From NCBI GenBank assembly GCA_964580105.1, contig CAZOJJ010000002.1, positions 72,284 to 136,283 of the forward strand: a stretch of DNA of 64,000 nucleotides, in the 5' to 3' direction. Every line of letters begins with the position of its first letter. The first letter of the stretch is position 1. Below are positions 8,814 through 15,773 of the stretch, in pieces. This DNA comes from CAZOJJ01 sp964580105 (GTDB lineage: Bacteria > Bacteroidota > Rhodothermia > Rhodothermales > Rubricoccaceae). The notes under the pieces were generated by a model. It was not told the DNA's origin and ran no database searches. It saw only the letters and a program-made list of their open reading frames with translations. A program made the translations under genes and the position numbers.

Positions 8814-9721
8814 GCGTACAGGTTCGCTTCGCGGAAATCCGCTTCGAGGCAGGCGACCAGCTCGTCGAGGCGGAACGGGTGCATCGGGCGCGTCACGCGC
8901 GTGACGGGCACCCGTGCCGCCAGCGCCGCCACCTTCCGGAAGTGCGCGGTCTGGAGACCCAGCCCTTCCAGGAAGCGGAAGCGGTAGGTGTGGTTCTTGA
9001 GGGCGAGGAAGACGGCGGGGCCGGTGAGCGGCTTCAGGGTGAGCTCGTCGCGGTTCGCGCTGGTGAGCACGTAGACGTGGCGGCACGGGAGGGGGTGCCG
9101 GTGGAAGTGCCCGTTGAGCGGGACGGCCCGCTTCTCCAGCCGTCGCCGGATGGGGCGAAGCGCGTCCGGGTCCATCGCGAAGCGGGCCAGCGTGTCGCGC
9201 CACAGCTTCGCCTGCGGATAGCCGGGCGTGACGAGGGCGCGCTGCGCGTCGTCGAACGTGACCACCGAGAGGTCGTCGGTCAGGACGGGGTAGCCGCGCT
9301 GCCGGAACGCCATCGCCAGGGTCGACTTGCCGATGCCGGAGCGGCCGAGGAAGGCCACGCACCCCTCGCCCACCTTCACCGCGCTGGCGTGGAGCGTGAG
9401 GAGGCCGCGCTGGTGGAGCAGCGCGCCGAGGGCGGAAGCCATCAGGAACACGCGCACGTCGTCCTCGTCCGCCTCGGGGTGCGGGTCGATGACGACCTCC
9501 GCTCCGTCCCGGACGAGGTAGCGCGCGACGTCGTCCACGCGCAGCAGAAGCCGCCCCGGTGCGGCCTGGTAGCGGACGCCGGACTGCACCGCGTCGGGAA
9601 GCGTGGAGGGGACGGAGCCGAGCGTGATGGTGACGTCCGGTTCGCCTTGCCCCGGCAGCAGCTCCGGGCACCGGAGGTCCGAGGCGAAGGTCAGGCCGAA
9701 CGCTGCGTAGCAGAAAGACAT
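8810..9721 (-). CDS. HPr kinase-like peptide kinase
   Basis: This 303-residue protein resembles the C-terminal domain of HPr kinase/phosphorylase and the HprK-related kinases. Key features are LTLHASAV (108-115), the P-loop FLGRSGIGKST (about 124-134) and VLTDDLSVV (146-154) with the conserved acidic pair D149-D150. Proteins of this family in lasso clusters (paeninodin type) phosphorylate the C-terminal Ser of the precursor; the precursor here ends in Ser60. There is no PTS or HPr gene nearby. It is the first gene of the kinase-sulfotransferase-PqqD operon and its stop overlaps the next start. HprK-related kinases with PqqD partners also occur in exosortase/capsule loci, so the substrate remains inferred. 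Confidence 0.82.
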   Translation of the reverse strand: MSFCYAAFGLTFASDLRCPELLPGQGEPDVTITLGSVPSTLPDAVQSGVRYQAAPGRLLLRVDDVARYLVRDGAEVVIDPHPEADEDDVRVFLMASALGALLHQRGLLTLHASAVKVGEGCVAFLGRSGIGKSTLAMAFRQRGYPVLTDDLSVVTFDDAQRALVTPGYPQAKLWRDTLARFAMDPDALRPIRRRLEKRAVPLNGHFHRHPLPCRHVYVLTSANRDELTLKPLTGPAVFLALKNHTYRFRFLEGLGLQTAHFRKVAALAARVPVTRVTRPMHPFRLDELVACLEADFREANLYA

Positions 9722-9867
9722 CAGGGCCGGCGTAGCGACGAAAGGGGCACGAGAGCGGGGGCACGAGAGCGAGCGAAAACCGACGCCATACTAGCGCCGG
9801 TCGGGCCGGGAAAGCCAGGCCTGGGCGGTCCCTCCGCCTCGCCGAGGACCACACCGAGGCGGGCCGG

Positions 9868-10200
9868 CTACCGTTCGAGGGGCGCGCCCGCCCGCGCGAG
9901 GTCAATCAGTCCGCCGACGTTGTGGGCGTTCTCGAAACCGAGCGCCTTCAGCATCTGCGCGGCCTGCCCGCTCCGGTTGCCCGAGCGGCAATAGAGGTAG
10001 ACCGTCTTGCTCCGGTCGAGCGCCTCGACGCGGCGGCGGAAGTCCGGCGCGGTCACGTCGATGTTGACGGCGCCGGCCATGTGGCCCTCGGCAAACTCGC
10101 CGGGCGTGCGCACGTCAAGGACGAGGTCGTCCTCGGTGAGGCGGGCGAGGAAGTCGGCGGCCGGGAGGGTGTCCGGCCGGAGGAACGAGAAGAAGGACAT
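9868..10200 (-). CDS. Single-domain rhodanese (sulfurtransferase)
   Basis: This 110-residue rhodanese has the domain start LVLDVRTPGEFAEGHMAGAVNID and the catalytic loop YCRSGNRSGQAA, in which Cys carries the persulfide. The ATG at 10200 gives MSFFSFLRP; a longer frame only adds a Pro-rich extension. The gene follows the persulfide dioxygenase/rhodanese fusion on the same strand with a 69-bp gap. It probably belongs to the same sulfide-handling operon, which the divergent ArsR gene may control. Confidence 0.9.
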   Translation of the reverse strand: MSFFSFLRPDTLPAADFLARLTEDDLVLDVRTPGEFAEGHMAGAVNIDVTAPDFRRRVEALDRSKTVYLYCRSGNRSGQAAQMLKALGFENAHNVGGLIDLARAGAPLER

Positions 10201-10269
10201 CGGGGAGAGACTCGGTGGGGGGACGACAGGTGCTGGGCGAGCCACCGGCGGACGACCGCCTCGGGCATC

Positions 10270-11721
10270 TCAGGCGGCGACGGTGGGCTCGGATTCGACC
10301 GGGTGGGACGCCGCGTAGGTGGGGAAGGTGCCGTCCACGTAGGCCACCGTGCGCCCGAGGCGGGCGAGGTAGGCAGCGGCCACGGCCGAACGCGCGCCCG
10401 TCTGGCAGTGCACGAGCAGGGTCCCCGCCTCCGGGAGGCGCTCGCGGGCGTAGACCGGCAGCCGCGTGTGCGACGCGTTGACGGCGCCGGGCACGTGGCC
10501 CTCGCGGTACTCCGTCGCCGTGCGCACGTCGATCACGTGCGCACCCGGCTCGGTGCGGCGGCGTGCCAGCGCCTCGAACGAGATCGTCTCGATGGACGCC
10601 GTCTCGCCGCCTTCGTGCAGGTAGGTGGCGAAGGCGTCCGGCGTGGCGTACGCCTCGATCCGGTCGTAGCCGATGCGGACGAGGTTGCGGACGGCCTCTT
10701 CGACGTGCGCCTCGTCTACGATCAGCACCAGCGCCGACGCCGCGTCCTCGACGAGGGAGCCGACGGACGTGGGGAAGCTCTTGTCCAGCGGCGCGTAGAG
10801 CGCGCCGGGCAGATGGTGCGCCATGAACGCCTCGCGGTCCGCCCGCGTGTCAATGACGACGTGGTCGTTCGGGAGCAGGCCGAGGTCGTCGGGCGTGAGG
10901 CGACGCGGGCGCGGGAGGGCGCCCAGGAGCGGCACGCCGTCGCGGTTGAGCCGCTTCATCCGGGCGAAGTAGAGCGGCGGCTCGGGCTGGCCGGAGAGGA
11001 TGGCCTCGACGAAGGCGTCCTCGCCCGCCTCGGCCGCCGCCAGCGAGGCGTTGTAGCGCTTCTCGTAGCCGACGGTCGTCTGAGGGACGGCGCCGAGCGC
11101 CTTGCCGCAGGCGGAGCCCGCGCCGTGACCGGGCCACACCTGGAGGTGCTCGTCGAGTCCGAGGAACGTCGGGAGCGCGTGGTAGAGGCGCCGCGCCGAG
11201 GGCTCCTGCGCACCGTGGAGGCCGGCGGCCTGTTCGAGCAGATCCGGCCGGCCGAGGTCGCCCACGAACACGAAGTCGCCGGTGACGATGCCGAGGGGCG
11301 TGGTGGCGCCGCTGCCCTCGTCGGTCACGAGGAAGGCGAGGTGCTCGGGCGTATGCCCCGGCGTGTGGACGGCCTCCAGGACGACGCGGCCGGCCCGGAA
11401 GCGGTCGCCGTGGCGGAGGAAGGTGACGTCGTAGCCTGCGTCCTTCGCCCAGGCGGAGCCCCAGCCCTCGGCCTCGCCTTCGGCAGAGAGGTAGAGCCGG
11501 ACGCCGTACCGCTCGGCGAACTCGCGGGCGCCCGAGAGGAAGTCGGCGTGGATGTGGGTCTCGGCGACGGCCGTGATGCGGAGCCCCTCGCCCGCGGCGG
11601 CCTCGACGTAGCGGTCGATGTCGCGCTCCGGGTCGATCAGGAGCGCCTCCTTCGTCCGCTGGCAACCGAGGAGGTAGGCGTACTGCGCGAGCTTGGGGTC
11701 GGCGATCTGGCGGAACAGCAT
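10270..11721 (-). CDS. Metallo-beta-lactamase persulfide dioxygenase fused to two rhodanese domains (CstB/ETHE1-like)
   Basis: This 483-residue protein has an N-terminal metallo-beta-lactamase domain with ETHIHADFLSG (His56, His58, Asp60), HTPGHTPEH and GDFVFVGDLGRPDL, the mononuclear-iron persulfide dioxygenase pattern. A first rhodanese-like domain follows (about 285-370, VIDTRADREAFMAHHLPGA) with no catalytic Cys loop. The second (about 380-475) has an intact CQTGARSA loop. Fusions of this kind oxidise low-molecular-weight persulfides to sulfite and can form thiosulfate, detoxifying sulfide. The start ATG at 11721 gives the conserved MLFRQIADPKLAQYAYLLGC. It is divergent from an ArsR-type regulator across 107 bp. 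Confidence 0.9.
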   Translation of the reverse strand: MLFRQIADPKLAQYAYLLGCQRTKEALLIDPERDIDRYVEAAAGEGLRITAVAETHIHADFLSGAREFAERYGVRLYLSAEGEAEGWGSAWAKDAGYDVTFLRHGDRFRAGRVVLEAVHTPGHTPEHLAFLVTDEGSGATTPLGIVTGDFVFVGDLGRPDLLEQAAGLHGAQEPSARRLYHALPTFLGLDEHLQVWPGHGAGSACGKALGAVPQTTVGYEKRYNASLAAAEAGEDAFVEAILSGQPEPPLYFARMKRLNRDGVPLLGALPRPRRLTPDDLGLLPNDHVVIDTRADREAFMAHHLPGALYAPLDKSFPTSVGSLVEDAASALVLIVDEAHVEEAVRNLVRIGYDRIEAYATPDAFATYLHEGGETASIETISFEALARRRTEPGAHVIDVRTATEYREGHVPGAVNASHTRLPVYARERLPEAGTLLVHCQTGARSAVAAAYLARLGRTVAYVDGTFPTYAASHPVESEPTVAA

Positions 11722-11828
11722 GGCGGTCGGGGCGTTTCCAGATCCGATTGTATAACTGCTCGGTTGAATGGTTCCGTGTAGAAGACTGGAATGGGGCCGC
11801 CAGAGCGCGTACTGTCAACCCGCCGGTT
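11722..11828. promoter_or_regulatory. Divergent promoter region between persulfide dioxygenase and ArsR genes
   Basis: This 107-bp spacer between two divergent starts is clearly A/T-richer than its surroundings, including GATTGTATAACTGCTCGG around 11745-11762. It must hold both promoters and probably the ArsR operator. I see no long perfect palindrome, so no exact operator is proposed. Confidence 0.5.
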
Positions 11829-12143
11829 ATGCCTGCCGACACCATGATCCCCACCTCGTTGCTGGAGGATGCCGCCCGGCGGTTTCGTCTGCTGGGGGAG
11901 CCCGTCCGCCTCGCGCTCCTCAATGCGCTCCACGAGGCGGGAGAACTGCCGGTGCAGGACCTCGCGGCGCGGACGGGCCAGAGCCAGGCCAACGTCTCGA
12001 AGCACCTCCGCCTCCTCCTCGAGGAAGGGCTGGTGCGGCGGCGCCAGGAGGGCGTCTTCGCCTACTACGCCATCGCGGACCCGACGCTGGCGGCGCTGTG
12101 CCTGCTCGTCTGCGGTCAGCTCCGGCAGGCGGATACGGCGTAG
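11829..12143 (+). CDS. ArsR-family winged-helix repressor, probably sulfide/persulfide-responsive
   Basis: This 104-residue ArsR/SmtB-type regulator has the wHTH in LPVQDLAARTGQSQANVSKHLRLLLEEGLVRRRQEGVFAYYAI. Its only two Cys lie near the C terminus (ALCLLVCGQL). This is not the classic CVC metal site in the recognition helix. Because it is divergent from a persulfide dioxygenase/rhodanese operon, a SqrR/BigR-like reactive-sulfur sensor is the likeliest role, although the cysteine positions differ from those proteins. The start at 11829 (ATG, MPADTMIP) is chosen; 11844 is also possible. Confidence 0.82.
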   Translation: MPADTMIPTSLLEDAARRFRLLGEPVRLALLNALHEAGELPVQDLAARTGQSQANVSKHLRLLLEEGLVRRRQEGVFAYYAIADPTLAALCLLVCGQLRQADTA

Positions 12144-12197
12144 GGAACGCGCTGTACCGCCTCGCTCTCGTTCCTCGCTGGCCTGCACCTTGAGGGG

Positions 12198-12308
12198 TCA
12201 CCCGAGGAGGAGGTAGAGCACAGCGCCCGTTCCCAGCGAGACGAGGGTGAGGATGAGCAGGCCGGTCCAGTACGCCAGCACCGGCGGGTCGGGATCGTTC
12301 CAGGACAT
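12198..12308 (-). CDS. 36-residue single-pass membrane protein
   Basis: This short ORF translates to MSWNDPDPPVLAYWTGLLIL, then TLVSLGTGAVLYLLLG. It has an acidic, Pro-rich N terminus and one clear transmembrane helix from about residue 12 to the end. It lies 30 bp downstream of the AhpD-like gene on the same strand, with a GGGGCGAGG/GAACACC leader before the ATG, and is probably the last gene of the MerR-led operon. I do not recognise a family. The hydrophobic helix and in-operon spacing make a real small protein likely. Confidence 0.55.
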   Translation of the reverse strand: MSWNDPDPPVLAYWTGLLILTLVSLGTGAVLYLLLG

Positions 12309-12338
12309 GGTGTTCTCGGAGGGGGCGAGGGTGGGCGC

Positions 12339-12683
12339 TCAGCGCGTGTGCGCATCCACCTCGTCGATGGCGTCGAGGGCGAGGGCGGCGTGGGCGTAGG
12401 CGGCCCCGGCGCGCATCTCGGAGGCGACCCAGATGGCTTCCATGATCTGCTCGGGCGTGGCGCCCTTCCGGCGTGCCAGCTTCGTGTGCCCCTTGATGCA
12501 GTACGGGCACTGCGTCACGTGGGCCACGGCCACGGCGATGAGCTGCTTCGTCGTCTCGTCGAGGGCGCCTTCCGCGAAGACCTGTTTGCTGAAGGCGCGG
12601 AAGGCCTCGGTGGTCTCCGGGGCGAGCTGGGCCCGGCGAGCGGACATCGCCGGCGTGGCCGGGGGAAAGAGCGGGTGGTCCAT
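12339..12683 (-). CDS. Carboxymuconolactone decarboxylase/AhpD-like protein
   Basis: This 114-residue alpha-helical protein has the AhpD-core motif: AHVTQCPYCIKGHTKLARRKGATPEQI contains the CxxC redox pair followed by His three residues later, as in AhpD-type peroxidase partners. The ATG at 12683 gives MDHPLFPPA; the longer frame upstream overlaps the preceding gene in low-complexity sequence. It lies in a MerR-led operon (MerR, 69-aa protein, 190-aa protein, this protein, 36-aa protein). A redox or metal-stress function is plausible. The exact substrate is unknown. Confidence 0.85.
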   Translation of the reverse strand: MDHPLFPPATPAMSARRAQLAPETTEAFRAFSKQVFAEGALDETTKQLIAVAVAHVTQCPYCIKGHTKLARRKGATPEQIMEAIWVASEMRAGAAYAHAALALDAIDEVDAHTR

Positions 12684-12703
12684 GGGTACGGGGGCAGGGC
12701 GAA

Positions 12704-13276
12704 TCAGGCAGTGACGAGGGGGTGGGAACGGCCCGCCGCTCCGGCCCCTTCGGCCTGGGCCGGGGTACGCCGGACGGGGGCGGGCGACGCGATCGGCCGG
12801 GGCGCCTCGGGCGCCGGCCGGGCTCGTCCGAGCCCGGCGGCCTCGGTGCACTGGAGGGCCCGGTCCGCGTCGCGCGTGACGGGCTCCGGCAGCGAACCGA
12901 TCACGACGCCGAGCGTGTTGCGCGCGGTGTAGTAGCCTTCCTCCACCGCCTCTCGCGTCGCCACCGTGAGCGCACCCCCGCCGTCCAGGGCGGCCTGGAG
13001 CGGTTCGAGCGGGAGGGCACGGCGCCGATAGGTGTAGAGCATGCTGGCGAGGCGCACGGCCGGCGCGGCCAGGGCGTCGAGGGGTGCCTCCGGGTGGACG
13101 GGCAAGTGGTGGGCGGTGAGGAGGGCCGTGTACGCCTGGCGGAGCGTCTGGAGCGTGTGGCGGAGGACCTCGCGGTAATCGGGGGGCGCGCCGGCCAGGA
13201 GGCGGGCGGCGTGGGCGAGGTGGTCGGTCGAGGCGAGGAGGGCCGACCGGCTTCGGGCTAAAGAGGACTGGTTCAT
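12704..13276 (-). CDS. Helical protein of unknown function (190 aa)
   Basis: I do not recognise this protein. It begins [20 protein letters not shown] and is largely helical to about residue 135 (HLAHAARLLAGAPPDYREVLRHTLQTLRQAYTALLTAHHLP). A basic, Pro/Ala-rich tail follows. There is no signal peptide or membrane helix. The start codon overlaps the stop of the 69-aa gene as ATGA, so the two are translationally coupled. The following AhpD-like gene begins 20 bp after its stop. The tail (PAPVRRTPAQAEGAGAAG) looks disordered. Confidence 0.65.
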   Translation of the reverse strand: MNQSSLARSRSALLASTDHLAHAARLLAGAPPDYREVLRHTLQTLRQAYTALLTAHHLPVHPEAPLDALAAPAVRLASMLYTYRRRALPLEPLQAALDGGGALTVATREAVEEGYYTARNTLGVVIGSLPEPVTRDADRALQCTEAAGLGRARPAPEAPRPIASPAPVRRTPAQAEGAGAAGRSHPLVTA

Positions 13277-13482
13277 CCTAAAAGAGCGTAAAAGGGGGCG
13301 AGGAGGCGGGCGGCGTCGCCGGTGAGCGCGCCGTCCGCGATTTCCGCATCCGGCCGGGGGGCGAGGGCAGCGGGGCCGTTCAGGGTGTCGCTGTGTGTGC
13401 GCACCTTGGCCGCACGGTCTGCCGAGGTGGTCCGTAGCACGGGAATGGCGGGAAGCCGGATGGAGTCGAGCAACGGATTCAT
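13273..13482 (-). CDS. Small protein of unknown function (69 aa)
   Basis: This unrecognised 69-residue protein starts MNPLLDSIRLPAIPVLRTTS and ends DAARLLAPFYALLG. It overlaps both neighbours by 4 bp (ATGA at each junction), which is strong evidence that it is translated between the MerR gene and the 190-aa gene. No Cys or His cluster, signal peptide or membrane segment is visible. Confidence 0.6.
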   Translation of the reverse strand: MNPLLDSIRLPAIPVLRTTSADRAAKVRTHSDTLNGPAALAPRPDAEIADGALTGDAARLLAPFYALLG

Positions 13483-13928
13483 GGAATCGGGAGGGACGGA
13501 GTTCCCGTCCGGTCGTCGTTGGCGTCTTCGAGGGCATGGAGGACGAGGCAGTCGTCGGGTGAGCCGTGGTGCTCGCACGCGGCGTGCAACTCGGCGAGCT
13601 TGGCGTGGATGCGCTGGAGGTCGCGAATCCGGGCGTCGATTTCCTCCACCTTCCGAGCCGTCCGGGCGCGCACGTCGGCCCCCGCGCCCGGCTCGGCGCG
13701 CAGGCTCAGCAGCTCGCGGATCTCCTCCAGCGTGAAGCCGAGGCGCTGCGCCCGCTTGATGAAGCGGAGGCGGGCGACGTGCTCGGGGCCGTACTGGCGG
13801 TAGCCCGAGGCCGTCCGCGACGGCCTCGGCAGCAGCCCGCGCTTCTCGTAGTAGCGGACGGTGTGGAGGTTGACCTCGGCGTGTTCGGCGACCTGGCTGG
13901 TAGTGAGGGTGTCCCTGGGAGCGTCCAT
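13479..13928 (-). CDS. MerR-family regulator, heavy-metal or thiol-stress type
   Basis: This 149-residue MerR protein has the N-terminal wHTH LTTSQVAEHAEVNLHTVRYYEKRGLLPRP and SGYRQYGPEHVARLRFIKRAQRLGFTLEEIRELL, then a long dimerisation helix. Two Cys occur in the effector region (HAACEHHGSPDDCLVLHAL), 9 residues apart. This resembles the metal-binding loop of MerR/ZntR/CadR-type sensors, but not well enough to name the metal. It heads an operon of five small genes and probably controls its own promoter just upstream. Confidence 0.87.
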   Translation of the reverse strand: MDAPRDTLTTSQVAEHAEVNLHTVRYYEKRGLLPRPSRTASGYRQYGPEHVARLRFIKRAQRLGFTLEEIRELLSLRAEPGAGADVRARTARKVEEIDARIRDLQRIHAKLAELHAACEHHGSPDDCLVLHALEDANDDRTGTPSLPIP

Positions 13929-13959
13929 GGGAGCGTAGGCAGCGTCGGATTCGGGAGAT

Positions 13960-13980
13960 AGACGGTCTGGAGTATGGTCT
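13960..13980 (-). promoter_or_regulatory. Possible MerR operator/promoter
   Basis: Upstream of the MerR start (minus strand) is AGACCATACTCCAGACCGTCT, an imperfect dyad with AGAC/GTCT arms and the ACTCCAG core seen in MerR-family operators. It is 31 bp before the start codon, the right place for the 19-20 bp spacer that MerR proteins bind. The -35 and -10 boxes are not clear. Confidence 0.35.
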
Positions 13981-13981
13981 A

Positions 13982-14581
13982 GGGTTTCCGTGGCCCGGTC
14001 ACCTTCACGAACGATTGATCCGTTGACCTCGGGTAGAGGCGGGCCTTTGCTCCCGTGGCGTTCAGGGGGGCGCCCGGAGGATGAGGAGGGGCATCAGCAC
14101 GTGCGTCCGGGCGCGGATGCGGTGGGGTGGGCCGTGTGCGGGGCCGGGGCGGGGCCGTATGCTCGTCGAGCGTCTGCTCGGCTTCGACGGGGAACGCGAG
14201 CAGCTTCACGTGGTCGTCCGTACGTGGTCGTCCGTACGTGGTCGTCCGTACGTGGTCGTCCGTNNNNNNNNNNNNNNNNNNNNNNNNNNNNNNNNNNNNN
14301 NNNNNNNNNNNNNNNNNNNNNNNNNNNNNNNNNNNNNNNNNNNNNNNNNNNNNNNNNNNNNNNCGTGGTCGTCCGTACGTGGTCGTCCGTACGTGGTCGT
14401 CCGTACGTGGTCGTCCGTACGTGGTCGTCCGTGTAGCGGGCTTGATGGGCTCGTGGTGTGCCCGAGCTTCGTCCGTTCGTGGGTGGCGCGGGCGAAGTCG
14501 ACCGATGGAGGGGGAGCCGATGGCGACGGGGCTGATCGAGCGGGCCGGGTGGGGCTTTGGCCGATCTTCGAGGAGCCTCCG
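13982..14581. other. Gene-free region containing a minisatellite and an assembly gap
   Basis: No convincing gene lies in these 600 bp. Open frames here run through the tandem repeat and the N run, and are artefacts of sequence without stop codons. Apart from the 14-bp repeat at 14208-14432, the flanks are ordinary G/C-rich sequence. Confidence 0.7.
14208..14432. repeat. 14-bp tandem repeat (minisatellite) interrupted by a 100-N gap
   Basis: The unit ACGTGGTCGTCCGT is repeated without visible variation on both sides of an N run at 14264-14363. Four units lie before the gap and about five after it. The N count of exactly 100 is the usual placeholder for a gap of unknown size, so the true copy number is unknown. 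The array is intergenic, between the MerR operon promoter and a tRNA gene. Confidence 0.95.
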
Positions 14582-14613
14582 TTGCGAGAGCCGTAACGAA
14601 AGGCGTACCTTTG
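14582..14613 (+). promoter_or_regulatory. Putative tRNA promoter with Bacteroidota-type -7 box
   Basis: TACCTTTG at 14606-14613 matches the TAnnTTTG box used by the Bacteroidota primary sigma factor. TTG lies at 14582-14584, 21 bp upstream. Transcription would start a few bases later, about 30 nt before the tRNA. Confidence 0.45.
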
Positions 14614-14648
14614 TCCCCCTTCCCGGCCCGCCGGGAAGGTTCGGCCCC

Positions 14649-14738
14649 GGAGAGGTGGGTGAGTGGCTGAAACCACCGGTTTGCTAAACCGGCGTACTCC
14701 GACTAGGGGTACCGAGGGTTCGAATCCCTCCCTCTCCG
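14649..14738 (+). tRNA. tRNA-Ser (anticodon GCT)
   Basis: The acceptor stem GGAGAGG (14649-14655) pairs with CCTCTCC (14731-14737), with G as discriminator. The anticodon arm is CCGGT-TTGCTAA-ACCGG, giving anticodon GCT (AGC/AGT codons). A long variable arm (GTACTCCGACTAGGGGTACC) and the T loop GGTTCGAATCC identify a class II serine tRNA. The 3' CCA is not encoded. Confidence 0.95.
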
Positions 14739-14823
14739 CCCCGAGCCCCGATGCCGTCCCGGCGTTGGGGCTCGCGCGTTCGGGAGGGGCCGCCTCGGTG
14801 TCGAGGCAGGCCGTGCCGGAAAA

Positions 14824-15030
14824 TCACCGGAGTCGTGGATCATGCGCCGCCTTCGCCGCCAGCCGGAGGCGCCCCCCCGGCACGACGGCCACCTCGCCCG
14901 TGTCGAAGACGACGAGCGCGTTCCGGTTGCGCCCGCGCACGACACGGCCGTCCGCGTGCCGGACGGGGGCGCACGGGCGCCCGGCGAGGTCGGGCCGTGA
15001 GAGGCGATCGCCGAGGAAGACGTAGCGCAT
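14824..15030 (-). CDS. Small conserved-looking protein (68 aa), function unknown
   Basis: This 68-residue basic protein starts MRYVFLGDRLSRPDLAGRPC and continues with VRHADGRVVRGRNRNALVVF, then DTGEVAVVPGGRLRL. The alternating beta pattern with Gly turns looks like a small SH3-like barrel. I recall similar short proteins with a GDRLTxPxLxGxxCxxVxxxDGKxIRGxNGxxLVxF pattern, which supports reality, but no function is known to me. It is divergent from the marC gene with 55 bp between starts. Confidence 0.6.
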   Translation of the reverse strand: MRYVFLGDRLSRPDLAGRPCAPVRHADGRVVRGRNRNALVVFDTGEVAVVPGGRLRLAAKAAHDPRLR

Positions 15031-15085
15031 GGGGCACGGACGGGGACGGCGGGCGTACGCTTCTCCCTCGAATCCGGTGCCGCCG

Positions 15086-15670
15086 ATGACGCTCGTCTCC
15101 GCCTTCGTGCTCCTCTTCCTCGTGATGGACCCGTTCGGCAACATCCCGATGTTCGCGGCGACGCTGGCGCCGGTCCCGCCCGAGCGGCGGCGCCGTGTGC
15201 TCGTCCGCGAGCTGGGCATCGCGCTGGGCCTGCTCGTGCTGTTCCTCTTCGCCGGGCCGGCCGTGCTCCGCACGCTCGGCATCTCGGAGCCGTCACTCTC
15301 CATCGCAGGCGGGATCATCCTGTTCCTGATCGCGCTGCGGATGATCTTCCCCTCGCACGGGACGCTCGCCGAGGACGTCGAGGGCGAGCCGTTCATCGTG
15401 CCGCTGGCGATCCCGTTCGTGGCCGGGCCGAGCGCGCTGGCCGCCGTCATGCTCATCATGAGCGCGGACCCGGCGCGGTGGCCGACGTGGCTCGGCGCGC
15501 TGCTGCTCGCCTGGGGCACGACGGCCGTCATCCTGCTCCTGGCGAACCGCCTCGGCCGGTTCTTCGGGCGGCGCGGGCTGATCGCGGTGGAGCGGCTGAT
15601 GGGGATGATCCTCACGGCCGTAGCCGTGGAGATGTTTCTGCGCGGGCTCGGCGCGACGCTGGGCGGCTGA
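15086..15670 (+). CDS. MarC-family integral membrane protein
   Basis: This 194-residue protein has six predicted membrane helices and the MarC signature LLFLVMDPFGNIPMF near the N terminus, then ISEPSLSIAGGIILFLIALRMIF and PLAIPFVAGPSALAAVMLI. MarC proteins were once thought to be antibiotic exporters; their real substrate is unknown. The ATG at 15086 places the first helix directly after the start. A second, divergent MarC paralogue lies at 43088-43735. Confidence 0.9.
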   Translation: MTLVSAFVLLFLVMDPFGNIPMFAATLAPVPPERRRRVLVRELGIALGLLVLFLFAGPAVLRTLGISEPSLSIAGGIILFLIALRMIFPSHGTLAEDVEGEPFIVPLAIPFVAGPSALAAVMLIMSADPARWPTWLGALLLAWGTTAVILLLANRLGRFFGRRGLIAVERLMGMILTAVAVEMFLRGLGATLGG

Positions 15671-15773
15671 GGCCGGTCGAAGAGCCCCGGTCTACCTTCG
15701 TGGCGCCCCCGCGCGCACCATGCGTCGTCTCCCCGAGGCCGTCGAGGTGGCGTTGCTTTCCCCGGACTGAGCC

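Noticed and set aside
9922..11781. A 619-residue plus-strand frame over the rhodanese genes
   Set aside because: It is the antisense shadow of the persulfide dioxygenase and rhodanese genes and contains no family pattern.
14208..14432. Possible CRISPR array
   Set aside because: The 14-bp units are directly adjacent with no spacers, and no cas genes are present.
14081..14687. Frames of 148-186 residues around the first N run
   Set aside because: They are made of the 14-bp repeat and unknown bases; a repeat without stop codons is open in several frames.
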